Below, in pieces: positions 33,379 through 41,577 of a DNA stretch of 64,000 nucleotides. The notes under the pieces are model-generated. The model ran no database searches. It saw nothing but the letters and a program-made list of their open reading frames with translations, and was not told the origin of the DNA. Positions within the stretch are counted from its first letter, which is position 1. Each line of letters starts with the position of its first letter. The stretch comes from Verrucomicrobiota bacterium (GTDB lineage: Bacteria > Verrucomicrobiota > Kiritimatiellia > SS1-B-03-39 > UBA6053), in contig JAFIGD010000011.1 of assembly GCA_020831625.1 (NCBI GenBank), forward strand, positions 55,654 to 119,653. Direction: 5' to 3'. A program made the position numbers and the translations under genes.

Positions 33379-33863
33379 GTCCGACATTATGGTTTATTTT
33401 GCTGTGCGGAATTGCGTTTTTGATGTTCGCGCTGGAGGTGTTTATTCCGGATCTGATTCTGGCGGCGGTGGGAACGGCCTGTCTGATCGGGGCCTGCGCG
33501 ATGGCCTTTGTCGCGTTTTCGCCTCAAACCGCAGGCTGGATTTCTGCCCTGTTGATCATGGGAACGTTTTCGGGCTTTATCATCTGGCTGATTAAAATGC
33601 CGGATTCGGCGGTGGGGAGGAAAATCTCGCTCGCAACCGCGCTGCAGTCCACCGAGCCAGCGGAAGGGCAGATATCCCCTCTCGTGGGAAAAACCGGCAC
33701 GGCGGAAACCACGCTGATGCCGGGGGGATTCGCGCGAATTGACGGGAAGAAGATGGATGTGGTTTGTTCACAAGGCTTTGCCGACACCGGATCGGCGCTG
33801 GTTGTGGTCGAGGTGCATGGAAACCGGGTCGTGGTCAAAAAAACAGATGGAGCCGTTGCTTGA
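33375..33863 (+). CDS. NfeD-like short membrane protein
   Basis: 162 residues. Three hydrophobic segments in the first 75 residues (WFILLCGIAFLMFALEVFIPDLILAAVG and following) precede an OB-fold NfeD domain (ISPLVGKTGTAETTLMPGGFARIDGKKMDVVC..., KVHGNRVVV-like VEVHGNRVVVKK). It lacks the protease domain. It is a second NfeD-type protein in the same operon, with a four-base overlap to the long form and a TTG start of the next gene overlapping its stop. Confidence 0.88.
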   Translation: MSPTLWFILLCGIAFLMFALEVFIPDLILAAVGTACLIGACAMAFVAFSPQTAGWISALLIMGTFSGFIIWLIKMPDSAVGRKISLATALQSTEPAEGQISPLVGKTGTAETTLMPGGFARIDGKKMDVVCSQGFADTGSALVVVEVHGNRVVVKKTDGAVA

Positions 33864-34996
33864 AGCGTTTCCTGCTGCTTCTGATCGGATTGGCTGCGCT
33901 TGGTTGGGTTCAGGGCGAAGACGCGGTTTCGTCGATCACAGTGCTGGAAACGGAATTCTGGCATGTCGGGGACGAGGTGTTTCTGGATGTGGAGGCAAAG
34001 GCGGATGTGTTTTTGTTCGGCCGGGATTTGGTCGAAATCGACGGGACCTATCATCAGGATCTTTGGGCGGCGGGCCGGCGGGTGGAATTCCGCGGGGTTG
34101 CGCATGACGATGTCCGGCTGGCGGCGGCTGAATTTTTGACGGTGGACGGGGAAATGACCGGCGGCACGCTCCGCGCGCTTTCCGGTCAGAATCTTTTGGT
34201 GAACACCAACGCGGTTTTGCGGGGAAGCGCCCATTTGACCGCCACCCGGAATCTGACCCTTAATGGAGACTTTATCGGAAATGTAACCGCCAGCGGCTCC
34301 CGGATCATTGTCGCGGCACGGGTGGACGGCGACCTGACCCTGAACGGAAGCGAGATCACGGTCATGCCGGGCAGCAGGATCAGCGGCACCCTTTTTTATA
34401 GCGGCGACCGTCCACCCCATTTGCCGCAGGGGGTGATCGATACCGATCCGGTGGCCGTGGTTCTCCCTGAGTCCGGCGGGGATTTTCTGGGGCAATACGT
34501 CTGGATGATCCGGGCGATCCAGTTGTTCTCCTCTTTTGTGATCGGTTTGATGCTGGTTCGTTTTTTGCCTCGCTTCACCGGGAATTGCGTGGAAACAGTT
34601 CTGAAACTGCAGCCGCAGTGCATGTTTCTGGGGCTGATGACGACGCTGCTGCTGGGGTTCACGGGGTATTTTTTGATGGTGTCGGTGCTGGGGCTCGGAG
34701 TGGGTCTTGTCCTGCTGACGGTGTTGGGGCTGCTGTTTTACAGCGGCAAGATTGTGCTGGCGCTGGCGCTCGGGGCACTGGTGGTGAAACACCGGGAACC
34801 GTTGACGTTTTTCAGGCTTTCCCTGGGATTGCTGGTGGGTTTGGTATTGCTTTATGCCGCCTTCAGTCTACCGTGGGTGGGCACGACATTATGGATCATC
34901 GTCTCCTGTTGGGGAATGGGCGCGATGGTTCACAGCATCCGCAATTCCCAGCGGGTCTTAAAGCTTGAAATTCCCCCGGATTTGCGTGAAGATTAA
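33860..34996 (+). CDS. Polymer-forming (bactofilin-like) domain membrane protein
   Basis: 378 residues from a TTG start at 33860 overlapping the previous stop (TTGA). A signal peptide spans about 1-20. Residues about 25-200 show the repeated short-strand pattern of a bactofilin-type beta-helix (LVEIDGTYHQDLWAAGRRVEFRGVAHDDVRLAA, LTLNGDFIGNVTASGSRIIVAARVDGDLTLNGSEI). Four membrane helices follow (about 225-365). The design suggests an extracytoplasmic scaffold held in the membrane, perhaps organising the NfeD/FloA domain. That link is inferred from operon position only. Confidence 0.75.
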   Translation: MKRFLLLLIGLAALGWVQGEDAVSSITVLETEFWHVGDEVFLDVEAKADVFLFGRDLVEIDGTYHQDLWAAGRRVEFRGVAHDDVRLAAAEFLTVDGEMTGGTLRALSGQNLLVNTNAVLRGSAHLTATRNLTLNGDFIGNVTASGSRIIVAARVDGDLTLNGSEITVMPGSRISGTLFYSGDRPPHLPQGVIDTDPVAVVLPESGGDFLGQYVWMIRAIQLFSSFVIGLMLVRFLPRFTGNCVETVLKLQPQCMFLGLMTTLLLGFTGYFLMVSVLGLGVGLVLLTVLGLLFYSGKIVLALALGALVVKHREPLTFFRLSLGLLVGLVLLYAAFSLPWVGTTLWIIVSCWGMGAMVHSIRNSQRVLKLEIPPDLRED

Positions 34997-35033
34997 TTTT
35001 GAATTTTTAACCCCGTAAAAAGAGAGACGTACC

Positions 35034-36038
35034 ATGAACATTGTTTTAGGCTTTTTGGCCATTGTTCTTATTTTAATCGTGGTGTTGCTTGCCCGGTTTA
35101 TCGGCATCTACATCCGCGCCGCGATTTCCGGCGCGAAAGTTGAGTTTCTTTCGCTGGTGGCGATGCGCCTGCGGCGGGTCAACACCAAGCTGATCGTGGA
35201 CGCCCGAATTCAGGCGGTGAAAGCCGGTCTGCAGTTGACCACCAACGATCTGGAGGCTCATTATCTCGCCGGCGGCAACGTGGTCAATGTGGTGCGCGCT
35301 CTTGTCGCGGCCGACAAGGCCAATATCGAACTGCCGTTCCAGCAGGCGGCGGCGATCGACCTCGCCGGGCGTAACGTGCATGAGGCGGTGAGCACCAGTG
35401 TGTATCCGAAGGTGATTGACTGTCCGGATCCGGGCAAAGGCAATCCATACCTGGATGCGGTCTCCAAAGACGGGATTCGTCTGCTGGTGAAAGCCCGGGT
35501 GACGGTGCGCGCCAACCTGCAGCGGCTGGTCGGCGGTGCGACCGAGGAAACCATTATCGCCCGCGTGGGGCAGGGGATCGTCAGTGCGATCGGTTCCTCC
35601 GACACGTACAAGAACGTGCTGGAAAATCCGGACCACATCAGCCGCAAGGTGCTGGGCTCCGGTTTGGACGCCAACACCGCCTTTGAAATTGTGTCCATTG
35701 ATATCGCCGATGTGAGTGTGGCCGGGGTCAGCGGCGCGCGTGAAGTGGCCAACGTCGGCGCGCTGCTCGAAACCGAGCGGGCCGAGGCGGACAAGAAAAT
35801 GCGTCAGGCGGAAGCCGAAGGCCGCCGCGCCACCGCGATCGCGGCGGAACAGGAAATGCGCGCCCGCGTGCAGGAAATGCAGTCCAAGGTGATCGAAGCC
35901 CAGGCGGAAGTGCCCAAGGCGATTGCCGAGGCGTTCCGTTCCGGCAATCTGGGCATCATGGACTTCTACCGCATGCAGAACGTGCTGGCCGACACCGCCA
36001 TGCGTGAGAGCGTCGCCGACGGCGATAAGAAGGCCTGA
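35034..36038 (+). CDS. floA: Flotillin-like protein FloA
   Basis: 334 residues. One N-terminal membrane hairpin (1-25) is followed by the family's conserved block: [48 protein letters not shown] and [12 protein letters not shown]. The PHB/SPFH core continues to about 230. An Ala/Glu-rich coiled coil with [24 protein letters not shown] drives oligomerisation. FloA organises lipid microdomains. It is separated by 37 bases from the upstream gene and preceded by an AAGAGAGA site. Confidence 0.96.
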   Translation: MNIVLGFLAIVLILIVVLLARFIGIYIRAAISGAKVEFLSLVAMRLRRVNTKLIVDARIQAVKAGLQLTTNDLEAHYLAGGNVVNVVRALVAADKANIELPFQQAAAIDLAGRNVHEAVSTSVYPKVIDCPDPGKGNPYLDAVSKDGIRLLVKARVTVRANLQRLVGGATEETIIARVGQGIVSAIGSSDTYKNVLENPDHISRKVLGSGLDANTAFEIVSIDIADVSVAGVSGAREVANVGALLETERAEADKKMRQAEAEGRRATAIAAEQEMRARVQEMQSKVIEAQAEVPKAIAEAFRSGNLGIMDFYRMQNVLADTAMRESVADGDKKA

Positions 36039-36040
36039 AC

Positions 36041-36796
36041 ATGAACGCTGAACTCCTGGCGCAGGCCTCCGACGGCTTCCTGAGTTTTCTCCTCTACCTG
36101 GTCATTGCGGTGATCTGGGTGGCGGGAAAATTCATGCAGCAGCGCGAGGCCCGCCGCAAGGTTGAGGATCTCAAACGCCGCCGCGAGGAGCGGGAGCGCG
36201 AGGCGCAGCGGACCGGACGTCCGCCCGCCCGCGAGGCATCGCCGACGGTGACGCCCCCGCCGCCGCCCAAACCCCGGAGTCTTGAGGACGATCTTCAGGA
36301 CTTTCTGGGGCGAATGGCCGGTTTGACGAAAGAGGAGGCCCCTCCGCCTCCTCCTCCGCCGCCGCCGCCTAAAAAACGGCCGGTGTTGCAGTTTGATCAG
36401 GCGCCCCTGCCGCCCCCGGTTCCCTCCAAACAGACGCTGGCCAATAAGAGAGCCGCCTCAATTCAGGACAGCGCGGATATTGAGGCTATGGAGTCCTACG
36501 CCAAAATTCAGGATATTGAAGACATCGCCGAGTTGGAGCTGGATCCGGACAAAGCCAGTTTTGGCGGACCTGATCTGCTGATGAACGTCCGGGCAATGAT
36601 GATTGACATGTCCCGCGCGAGTGTGCGGATTCCGACGGTGCGCATCCCCACCATGCGCACGGTGCACACCAAGACAGCCAAGCCGGATTTGGGGGATACA
36701 GACGACCTCAAACACGCGATTGTCAGCGGGATTCTTCTCAATCCGCCCAAGGCGCTGACCCCGGATCCGTTCCATCAGGATCCCGGCCAGCTTTGA
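36041..36796 (+). CDS. Hypothetical membrane-anchored protein of the floA operon
   Basis: 251 residues. One N-terminal membrane helix (about 12-28, FLLYLVIAVIWVAGKF) is followed by a basic/charged coiled coil (KVEDLKRRREEREREAQR) and two proline runs (PPPPPPPPPP near 105-120). A C-terminal region of no known family (about 130-250) ends with DDLKHAIVSGILLNPPKAL. That last motif resembles short C-terminal blocks of other small proteins next to floA. It starts two bases after the floA stop, so it is certainly in the operon. The function is not recognised. Confidence 0.7.
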   Translation: MNAELLAQASDGFLSFLLYLVIAVIWVAGKFMQQREARRKVEDLKRRREEREREAQRTGRPPAREASPTVTPPPPPKPRSLEDDLQDFLGRMAGLTKEEAPPPPPPPPPPKKRPVLQFDQAPLPPPVPSKQTLANKRAASIQDSADIEAMESYAKIQDIEDIAELELDPDKASFGGPDLLMNVRAMMIDMSRASVRIPTVRIPTMRTVHTKTAKPDLGDTDDLKHAIVSGILLNPPKALTPDPFHQDPGQL

Positions 36797-36812
36797 CGCG
36801 CGGGGACCGGTT

Positions 36813-37550
36813 TTGAAAAAACTCCGCCTGGATATGATTCTGGCCACGCGCGGCCTGGCCGAAAGCCGCGAAAAAGCGCAGCGGCTGATCCGTGCCGGGC
36901 AGGTGCGGGTCAAAGGGCAGGTGATGTCAAAGCCCGGCGTTCAGTTCCCGGAAGACGCCGAGGTGGCGATTGAATCGCTGCCCCGCTTTGTGAGCCGGGG
37001 CGGCGACAAGCTGATGGGGGCGTTTGAGGCCTGGCCGGATCTGGACCCGGCCGGCCGGGTTTGCATCGATATCGGATCGAGCACGGGCGGGTTCACGGAC
37101 TGTCTGCTCCAGCACGGCGCGGAAAAAGTCTATGCGGTGGATGTGGGCAAGGGCCAACTGCACTGGGATTTGCGGAACCATGAGCGGGTCGTGGTGATGG
37201 AGGAGACCAACGCGCGGTATTTGGAGGCGGAAACCTTTGATCCCCGTCCGGATTTCGGGGTGACGGATGTGAGCTTCATTTCGCTGACACTGATTTTGCC
37301 TGCGGCGGCGCGGGTGCTGCTCCCCGGCGCGACCTTTATCAGCCTCATTAAACCCCAGTTTGAAGCAGGCGCGGAAAATCTCCGCAAAGGGGTGGTGGTG
37401 GACGAGGGGATCCGGCAGGAGACGGTCGAGCGGATCCGCCGGTTCGGAACAGAGGAACTGGGCTGGACCTGTTGCGGGATTGTGCCCTCTCCTTTGAAAG
37501 GTCCGGCGGGAAATGTGGAGTTTCTGGCGCGCTGGACCTTGTCGCTTTGA
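36813..37550 (+). CDS. tlyA: TlyA-family rRNA 2'-O-methyltransferase
   Basis: 245 residues from a TTG start at 36813. The N-terminal S4 RNA-binding domain is KLRLDMILATRGLAESREKAQRLIRAGQVRVKG. The FtsJ-like domain has YVSRGG-type FVSRGGDKLMGAFE, SAM motif CIDIGSSTGGFTDCLLQHGA and catalytic residues in VTDVSFISLTLILPAA and FISLIKPQFEAGAE. TlyA methylates 2'-O ribose in 16S/23S rRNA. It is the last gene of the NfeD-floA run, 16 bases after its neighbour. Confidence 0.92.
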   Translation: MKKLRLDMILATRGLAESREKAQRLIRAGQVRVKGQVMSKPGVQFPEDAEVAIESLPRFVSRGGDKLMGAFEAWPDLDPAGRVCIDIGSSTGGFTDCLLQHGAEKVYAVDVGKGQLHWDLRNHERVVVMEETNARYLEAETFDPRPDFGVTDVSFISLTLILPAAARVLLPGATFISLIKPQFEAGAENLRKGVVVDEGIRQETVERIRRFGTEELGWTCCGIVPSPLKGPAGNVEFLARWTLSL

Positions 37551-37552
37551 GA

Positions 37553-37566
37553 AAACGTTTACGTTT
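37553..37566. promoter_or_regulatory. LacI-type operator candidate upstream of the oxidoreductases
   Basis: Perfect palindrome AAACGT-TT-ACGTTT, immediately before a promoter-like pair. LacI-family operators often have such CG-centred AT-flanked symmetry. The regulator is not known. Confidence 0.45.
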
Positions 37567-37570
37567 CGAC

Positions 37571-37599
37571 TTTAACCCGCATAGGCATTTCGGTATAGA
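37571..37599 (+). promoter_or_regulatory. Sigma-70-like promoter for the oxidoreductase operon
   Basis: TTTAAC (37571-37576) and TATAGA (37594-37599) are separated by 17 bases and lie about 44 bases upstream of the ATG. Confidence 0.45.
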
Positions 37600-37642
37600 A
37601 CCCCGTACGTAGTTAACCACAGAACCGAACAGGAAAGTATTT

Positions 37643-38806
37643 ATGAGTGAATCGAAAAAAGTGCGTTTTGGCATCATTGGTATGGGAAACATGGGCTCGG
37701 GACATGCAAAAAACATTTTGGCCGGCAATGTGCCGGGATTGACGTTGACCGCCATCTGCGATTCGAATCCGGTTAAACTCAAGGGCTATGATGAAAAAGT
37801 TCAGACATTCGAAGCGGCCGATGCTTTGTTCGACGCCGGGGTGATTGACGCGGTCCTGATTGCGACTCCGCACTACGATCATACGACCCTTGGCATTCAG
37901 GCGCTGGAAAAAGGGCTTCACGTTCTCGTCGAAAAGCCCATTTCAGTGCACAAAGCGGACTGCGAAAAACTGATCGCGGCGCACACAAATGAAAAGCAGG
38001 TGTTCGCGGCGATGTTTAATCAGCGGACGAATCCGCAGTACCAGAAGCTCCGGGCGATGATTCAGAGCGGTGAACTGGGAGATCTGAAGCGGGTGCAGTG
38101 GACGATTACCGACTGGTTCCGCTCAGAGCATTATTATCAGTCCGGCGGCTGGCGCGCCACCTGGGCCGGCGAGGGCGGAGGAGTGTTGCTGAATCAATGT
38201 CCACACCAGCTTGATCTGTGGCAGTGGCTGTTCGGAATGCCCTCTAAAGTGCGGGCTTTTTTGACCCTGGGCAAGTATCACAACATTGAGGTCGAGGACG
38301 ATGTCACCGCCTACATGGAATACGACAACGGCTGCACGGGGGTGTTTATCACCACCACCGGCGAAACCCCGGGAACCAACCGATTGGAAGTTGCGGGCGA
38401 CCGAGGCAAGGTGGTGATTGAGAAAGGCGCGTTCACCTTTATTCGCAACGAAGTTCCGACCGCCGAGCATTCCCGGACCGTGAAGTCTGGCTTCAAGCGT
38501 CCGGAGGTCTGGAACGTGGAAATTCCTGTAAAAGGCGGCGGCGAGCAGCATATCGGCATTATGAAGAATTTTGCCAAAGCCGTATTGGAGGGGGAACCCT
38601 TGATCGCCCGCGCGGAAGAGGGAATCAATTCCGTCGAGCTGGCCAACGCCATGATCCTTTCCGGCTGCAGCGGCGAAACGCTGGAATTGCCGATTGACCC
38701 GGAACGCTATCGGGCCTTTCTTCAGGATAAGATCGACAACAGCACCTTTGAGAAAAAAGTGGTTGAGGTGAAAGCCTCCGACGATGACTTTTCGCAATCG
38801 TTCTAA
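37643..38806 (+). CDS. Gfo/Idh/MocA family oxidoreductase
   Basis: 387 residues. The N-terminal Rossmann fold is KVRFGIIGMGNMGSGHAKNIL, and the family EKP motif lies in HVLVEKPISVHKADCEKL (about 97-114). The C-terminal alpha/beta domain starts near YQKLRAMIQSGELGDLKRVQW and has the WAGEGGGVLLNQCPHQLDLWQWL substrate motif. These NAD(P)-dependent enzymes oxidise sugars, inositols or glycosides. An AGGAAAG site precedes the ATG. The paralogous gene follows 12 bases later, so the two are likely steps of one sugar pathway. Confidence 0.93.
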   Translation: MSESKKVRFGIIGMGNMGSGHAKNILAGNVPGLTLTAICDSNPVKLKGYDEKVQTFEAADALFDAGVIDAVLIATPHYDHTTLGIQALEKGLHVLVEKPISVHKADCEKLIAAHTNEKQVFAAMFNQRTNPQYQKLRAMIQSGELGDLKRVQWTITDWFRSEHYYQSGGWRATWAGEGGGVLLNQCPHQLDLWQWLFGMPSKVRAFLTLGKYHNIEVEDDVTAYMEYDNGCTGVFITTTGETPGTNRLEVAGDRGKVVIEKGAFTFIRNEVPTAEHSRTVKSGFKRPEVWNVEIPVKGGGEQHIGIMKNFAKAVLEGEPLIARAEEGINSVELANAMILSGCSGETLELPIDPERYRAFLQDKIDNSTFEKKVVEVKASDDDFSQSF

Positions 38807-38818
38807 GGAGCATCGATC

Positions 38819-39892
38819 ATGAGCACCCGCGATGGAATGAATTACGCCCCGACTTCCGCCGCCACCCCGAAAGTGGTGGAATCCGGTGAGTTTGTGTTCG
38901 CCGCCAGTCATTTTGACCATGGACACATCTATGGTCAGATCGGCGGCCTTGCCGCCGCCGGCGGCACCTTGAAATATGTCTTTGATGACAAGCCGGAGCG
39001 GTATGAAAAGGTTCTGAAAGAGCACCCGCAGGCGAAAGCGGTCAGCGATTTCCGGGAGATCCTCGATGATCCGGAGGTGAAGCTGGTGACCAGTGCCGCG
39101 ATTCCGAATTTCCGTGCCGGGATTGGTTTTCAGGTGATGAAAGCCGGGAAGCACTACCTCACGGATAAATCCCCGTTCACGACCCTGGAGCAGTTGGCGG
39201 AGGCCCGCAAGGTCGCGGCTGAAACCGGAATGAAATACGGTGTGTGTTATTCCGAACGGCTTTTGAGCGAATCGGGCTATTATGCCGGGGAGCTGATCGC
39301 GCAGGGCGCGATTGGCCGGGTGTTGCAGGTGTTGAATCTGGCTCCGCACAATCTGGCCGCGGCCACCCGTCCGGAGTGGTTTTTCAAACAGGAAAACTAT
39401 GGCGGGATTCTGACCGATATCGGCTCGCATCAGTTTGAGCAGTTCCTGACGTATACGGGCGCGAAGGACGCGACGGTGAACTTTGCCCGCGTGGAGAATT
39501 TCGCGAATCCGGAGTATCCCGAGTTGGAGGATTTCGGCGAGGCCAATCTAACCACCGATACTGGCGCCTCCTGTTATTGCCGTTTGGACTGGTTTAATCC
39601 CAAAGCCAGCCGGACCTGGGGCGACGGTCGCAGTGTGATTCTGGGCACCGACGGCTATATTGAAATCCGGAAATACATTGATGTCTGCAACGGCGACGGC
39701 GGAAAAATCTTCCTGGTGAACAACGAGGTCGAGCAATGCATTGAATGCGACGGGAAAATCGGCTTCCCGTTTTTCGGGAAGTTCATTCTGGATATTCTCA
39801 ACGGAACTGAGAACGCCATGACCCAGGAACATGCGTTCAAGGCGGCGGAACTTTCGATGATGGCGCAGAAGATGGCGCTGGAAGGAAAATGA
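38819..39892 (+). CDS. Gfo/Idh/MocA-like oxidoreductase, divergent nucleotide-binding motif
   Basis: 357 residues. The fold follows the family (LKYVFDDKPERYEKVLKEHPQAKAVSDFREILDDPEVKLVTSAAIP, then GIGFQVMKAGKHYLTDKSPF). The EKP motif is replaced by TDKSP, and the usual N-terminal GxGxxG is absent (ASHFDHGHIYGQIGGLAAAGG). GILTDIGSHQFEQFL marks the active-site helix. NAD binding may therefore be altered. A GGAGC site precedes the ATG, and the stop overlaps the pterin dehydratase start (ATGA). Confidence 0.87.
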   Translation: MSTRDGMNYAPTSAATPKVVESGEFVFAASHFDHGHIYGQIGGLAAAGGTLKYVFDDKPERYEKVLKEHPQAKAVSDFREILDDPEVKLVTSAAIPNFRAGIGFQVMKAGKHYLTDKSPFTTLEQLAEARKVAAETGMKYGVCYSERLLSESGYYAGELIAQGAIGRVLQVLNLAPHNLAAATRPEWFFKQENYGGILTDIGSHQFEQFLTYTGAKDATVNFARVENFANPEYPELEDFGEANLTTDTGASCYCRLDWFNPKASRTWGDGRSVILGTDGYIEIRKYIDVCNGDGGKIFLVNNEVEQCIECDGKIGFPFFGKFILDILNGTENAMTQEHAFKAAELSMMAQKMALEGK

Positions 39893-40227
39893 AAGATGAA
39901 ATGCTGAAAAGTCACTGCCAGGCCTGTGAATCGGGCGTTGGCGTGTTGGCGTCGGCCGCGCTGCATGAGGCGATGCGCAAACTGCCGGACTGGAAATTGG
40001 ACGAAGAGGAGAAATCCATGTCCCGGGCATTTGAGTTCAAAAATTTCTACAAAACCATGGCGTTTGTGAATGCGGTGGCGTGGATCGCGAACCGCGAGGA
40101 TCATCATCCGGATCTGGAAGTGGGCTACAGCCGCTGCAAAGTGACCTACAGCACGCATTCCGCCGGGGGAATCACTAACAACGATCTGGTTTGCGCCGCC
40201 GCGATTGATCAGTTGTCCGGGGAATAG
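39889..40227 (+). CDS. phhB: 4a-hydroxytetrahydrobiopterin dehydratase (pterin carbinolamine dehydratase)
   Basis: 112 residues. The PCD fold is seen in LHEAMRKLPDWKLDEEEKSMSRAFEFKNFYKTMAFVNAVAWIANREDHHPDLEVGYSRCKVTYSTH. The catalytic histidines are in EDHHPD and the later STHSAGGIT. The enzyme recycles pterin cofactor after aromatic hydroxylation, or is a moonlighting factor. No hydroxylase lies nearby; it is translationally coupled to the oxidoreductases by a four-base overlap. Confidence 0.92.
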   Translation: MKDEMLKSHCQACESGVGVLASAALHEAMRKLPDWKLDEEEKSMSRAFEFKNFYKTMAFVNAVAWIANREDHHPDLEVGYSRCKVTYSTHSAGGITNNDLVCAAAIDQLSGE

Positions 40228-40341
40228 CTGTTCAACCTTAACCTTTTGAAACATGACAGCGAACAATAGGCTGGTAAGAACACTTCGCGTCCCACAGCCC
40301 AGTCATTCACCTGAAAACCCATAAAAGAAAAATCGAAACGA

Positions 40342-40599
40342 ATGGAACACAAACTTGAGAAGTGGGAAAAATGGCGAACCGAGGGCCCTTGTAATTTCAT
40401 CCTGAACGTTGGCGTTCTCCAGTGGGGCTGCGGGGTTGCTGTGATTTATACTCTGGTCTTCGCGTTGATCAGCGGAGCCTCTTTATTGCGTGTCTTTGGT
40501 CTTGCCATGATAGTGTTTCCGATCATGGGTATCTTCTGGGGGGCTTTCATGTGGAGGGTCAACGAGAATGCTTACATGAAAACCAAGTTGTCAGAATAA
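40342..40599 (+). CDS. Small hypothetical two-helix membrane protein
   Basis: 85 residues with two hydrophobic segments (about 20-45 and 47-70: VGVLQWGCGVAVIYTLVFALI and LRVFGLAMIVFPIMGIFWGAFMW) and charged ends. No family is recognised. No clear ribosome site is seen. It is flanked on the right by a REP-like region. Confidence 0.5.
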   Translation: MEHKLEKWEKWRTEGPCNFILNVGVLQWGCGVAVIYTLVFALISGASLLRVFGLAMIVFPIMGIFWGAFMWRVNENAYMKTKLSE

Positions 40600-40603
40600 C
40601 CCA

Positions 40604-40766
40604 GGCCCGGCGGGCCGTGATATCTTCAGCCCCAGGCGCAGCCTGGGGTTTTGCGTAAGGCATGCCCCAAAGGCCCGGAGGGCTGAGATATAATCCGAGG
40701 GTGAAGCCCAAGGTTTACGGGGGCCTGGTGTGGGGGATCGTATTTCTCACCCTGAAAGGGTGTATT
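40604..40766. repeat. REP-like palindromic region
   Basis: A set of short hairpins: GGCCCGGCGGGCC, CCCCAGGCGCAGCCTGGGG, GCCCGGAGGGC and CACCCTGAAAGGGTG, joined by GTGATATCTTCAG- and GAGATATAATC-type linkers. This layout is common in intergenic REP clusters of many bacteria. No coding frame is supported to 40884. Confidence 0.65.
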
Positions 40767-40884
40767 TGAAACTGCGTTGTTTTTCCTGAAAAGAATATGC
40801 CTAAACTGAGGTCTGGGTCCCGTTCCCGCCTGAACAACTCCAGCCGCAAATGAACATTAAGGCGTTATGCACTGAATTTCGTAT

Positions 40885-41577
40885 TCAGGTCTGTCCGTAG
40901 TAGGCACCGGGGCCGTGTTTGCGGAGGAAGTGTTTGTCGAGGAGGCAGGGGTCTACTTCCTGAATGCCGGGTGTGAGGGCGAGGGTTTTGAGGGCCATGT
41001 CGGCGACGATTTCGAGGGAGTGGGCGTTTTCGAGGGCTTTGGCGGCGGTGGGGCCCCAGGCGAAGGGGCCGTGATGGCGGACGAGGACGGCGGGACACTG
41101 GAGCGGGTCGCGGTCGGCGAAGGATTCGACGATGAGGTCGCCGGTGGCGTGTTCGTAGGCTCCGTTGATTTCGTCGGGCCGGAGGGAGCGGGTGACGGGC
41201 ACGGGTCCGTAAAAGGCGTCGCAATGGGTGGTGCCCAGGCAGGGAACGGGCCGGCCGGCCTGGGCGAAGGCCACGGCGTTGCGGGAATGGGTGTGAACCA
41301 CGGAGCGGATGCCGGTGAAGGCTTTGAGGAGTATCCGGTGGGTGGGTTCATCGGAGGAGGGCCGGAGCGTGCCCTCGATGATGTTGCCGTCAAAATCCAA
41401 GACCACGATGTGTTCGGGCCGGAGGTCGGCGTAGGGTACGCCGCTGGGCTTGATGGCGAAAATTCCCCGGTCGGGATCGGAAACGCTAACGTTGCCGAAG
41501 GTGAGGTCTACCAGACCGGTGGCGGGGAGCCGCCGATTGATTTCACAGCATTCGGTGCGGAGGGTGAGGGTGCTCAT
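40885..41577 (-). CDS. araD: L-ribulose-5-phosphate 4-epimerase
   Basis: 230 residues of the class II aldolase/epimerase fold. It has [11 protein letters not shown] (phosphate loop), [13 protein letters not shown], the zinc His pair [15 protein letters not shown], and the later His in [11 protein letters not shown], with [10 protein letters not shown] at the C-terminus. It converts L-ribulose-5-phosphate to D-xylulose-5-phosphate, the last araBAD step. ATG 41577 overlaps the araA stop by four bases; the family start agrees. Confidence 0.95.
   Translation of the reverse strand: MSTLTLRTECCEINRRLPATGLVDLTFGNVSVSDPDRGIFAIKPSGVPYADLRPEHIVVLDFDGNIIEGTLRPSSDEPTHRILLKAFTGIRSVVHTHSRNAVAFAQAGRPVPCLGTTHCDAFYGPVPVTRSLRPDEINGAYEHATGDLIVESFADRDPLQCPAVLVRHHGPFAWGPTAAKALENAHSLEIVADMALKTLALTPGIQEVDPCLLDKHFLRKHGPGAYYGQT

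Noticed and set aside
40828..40872. Possible integron attC site near the small membrane protein (GCCTGAACAAC ... GGCGTTATGC).
   Set aside because: The two end boxes are not complementary as attC R' and R'' must be, and no integrase or cassette series is present.
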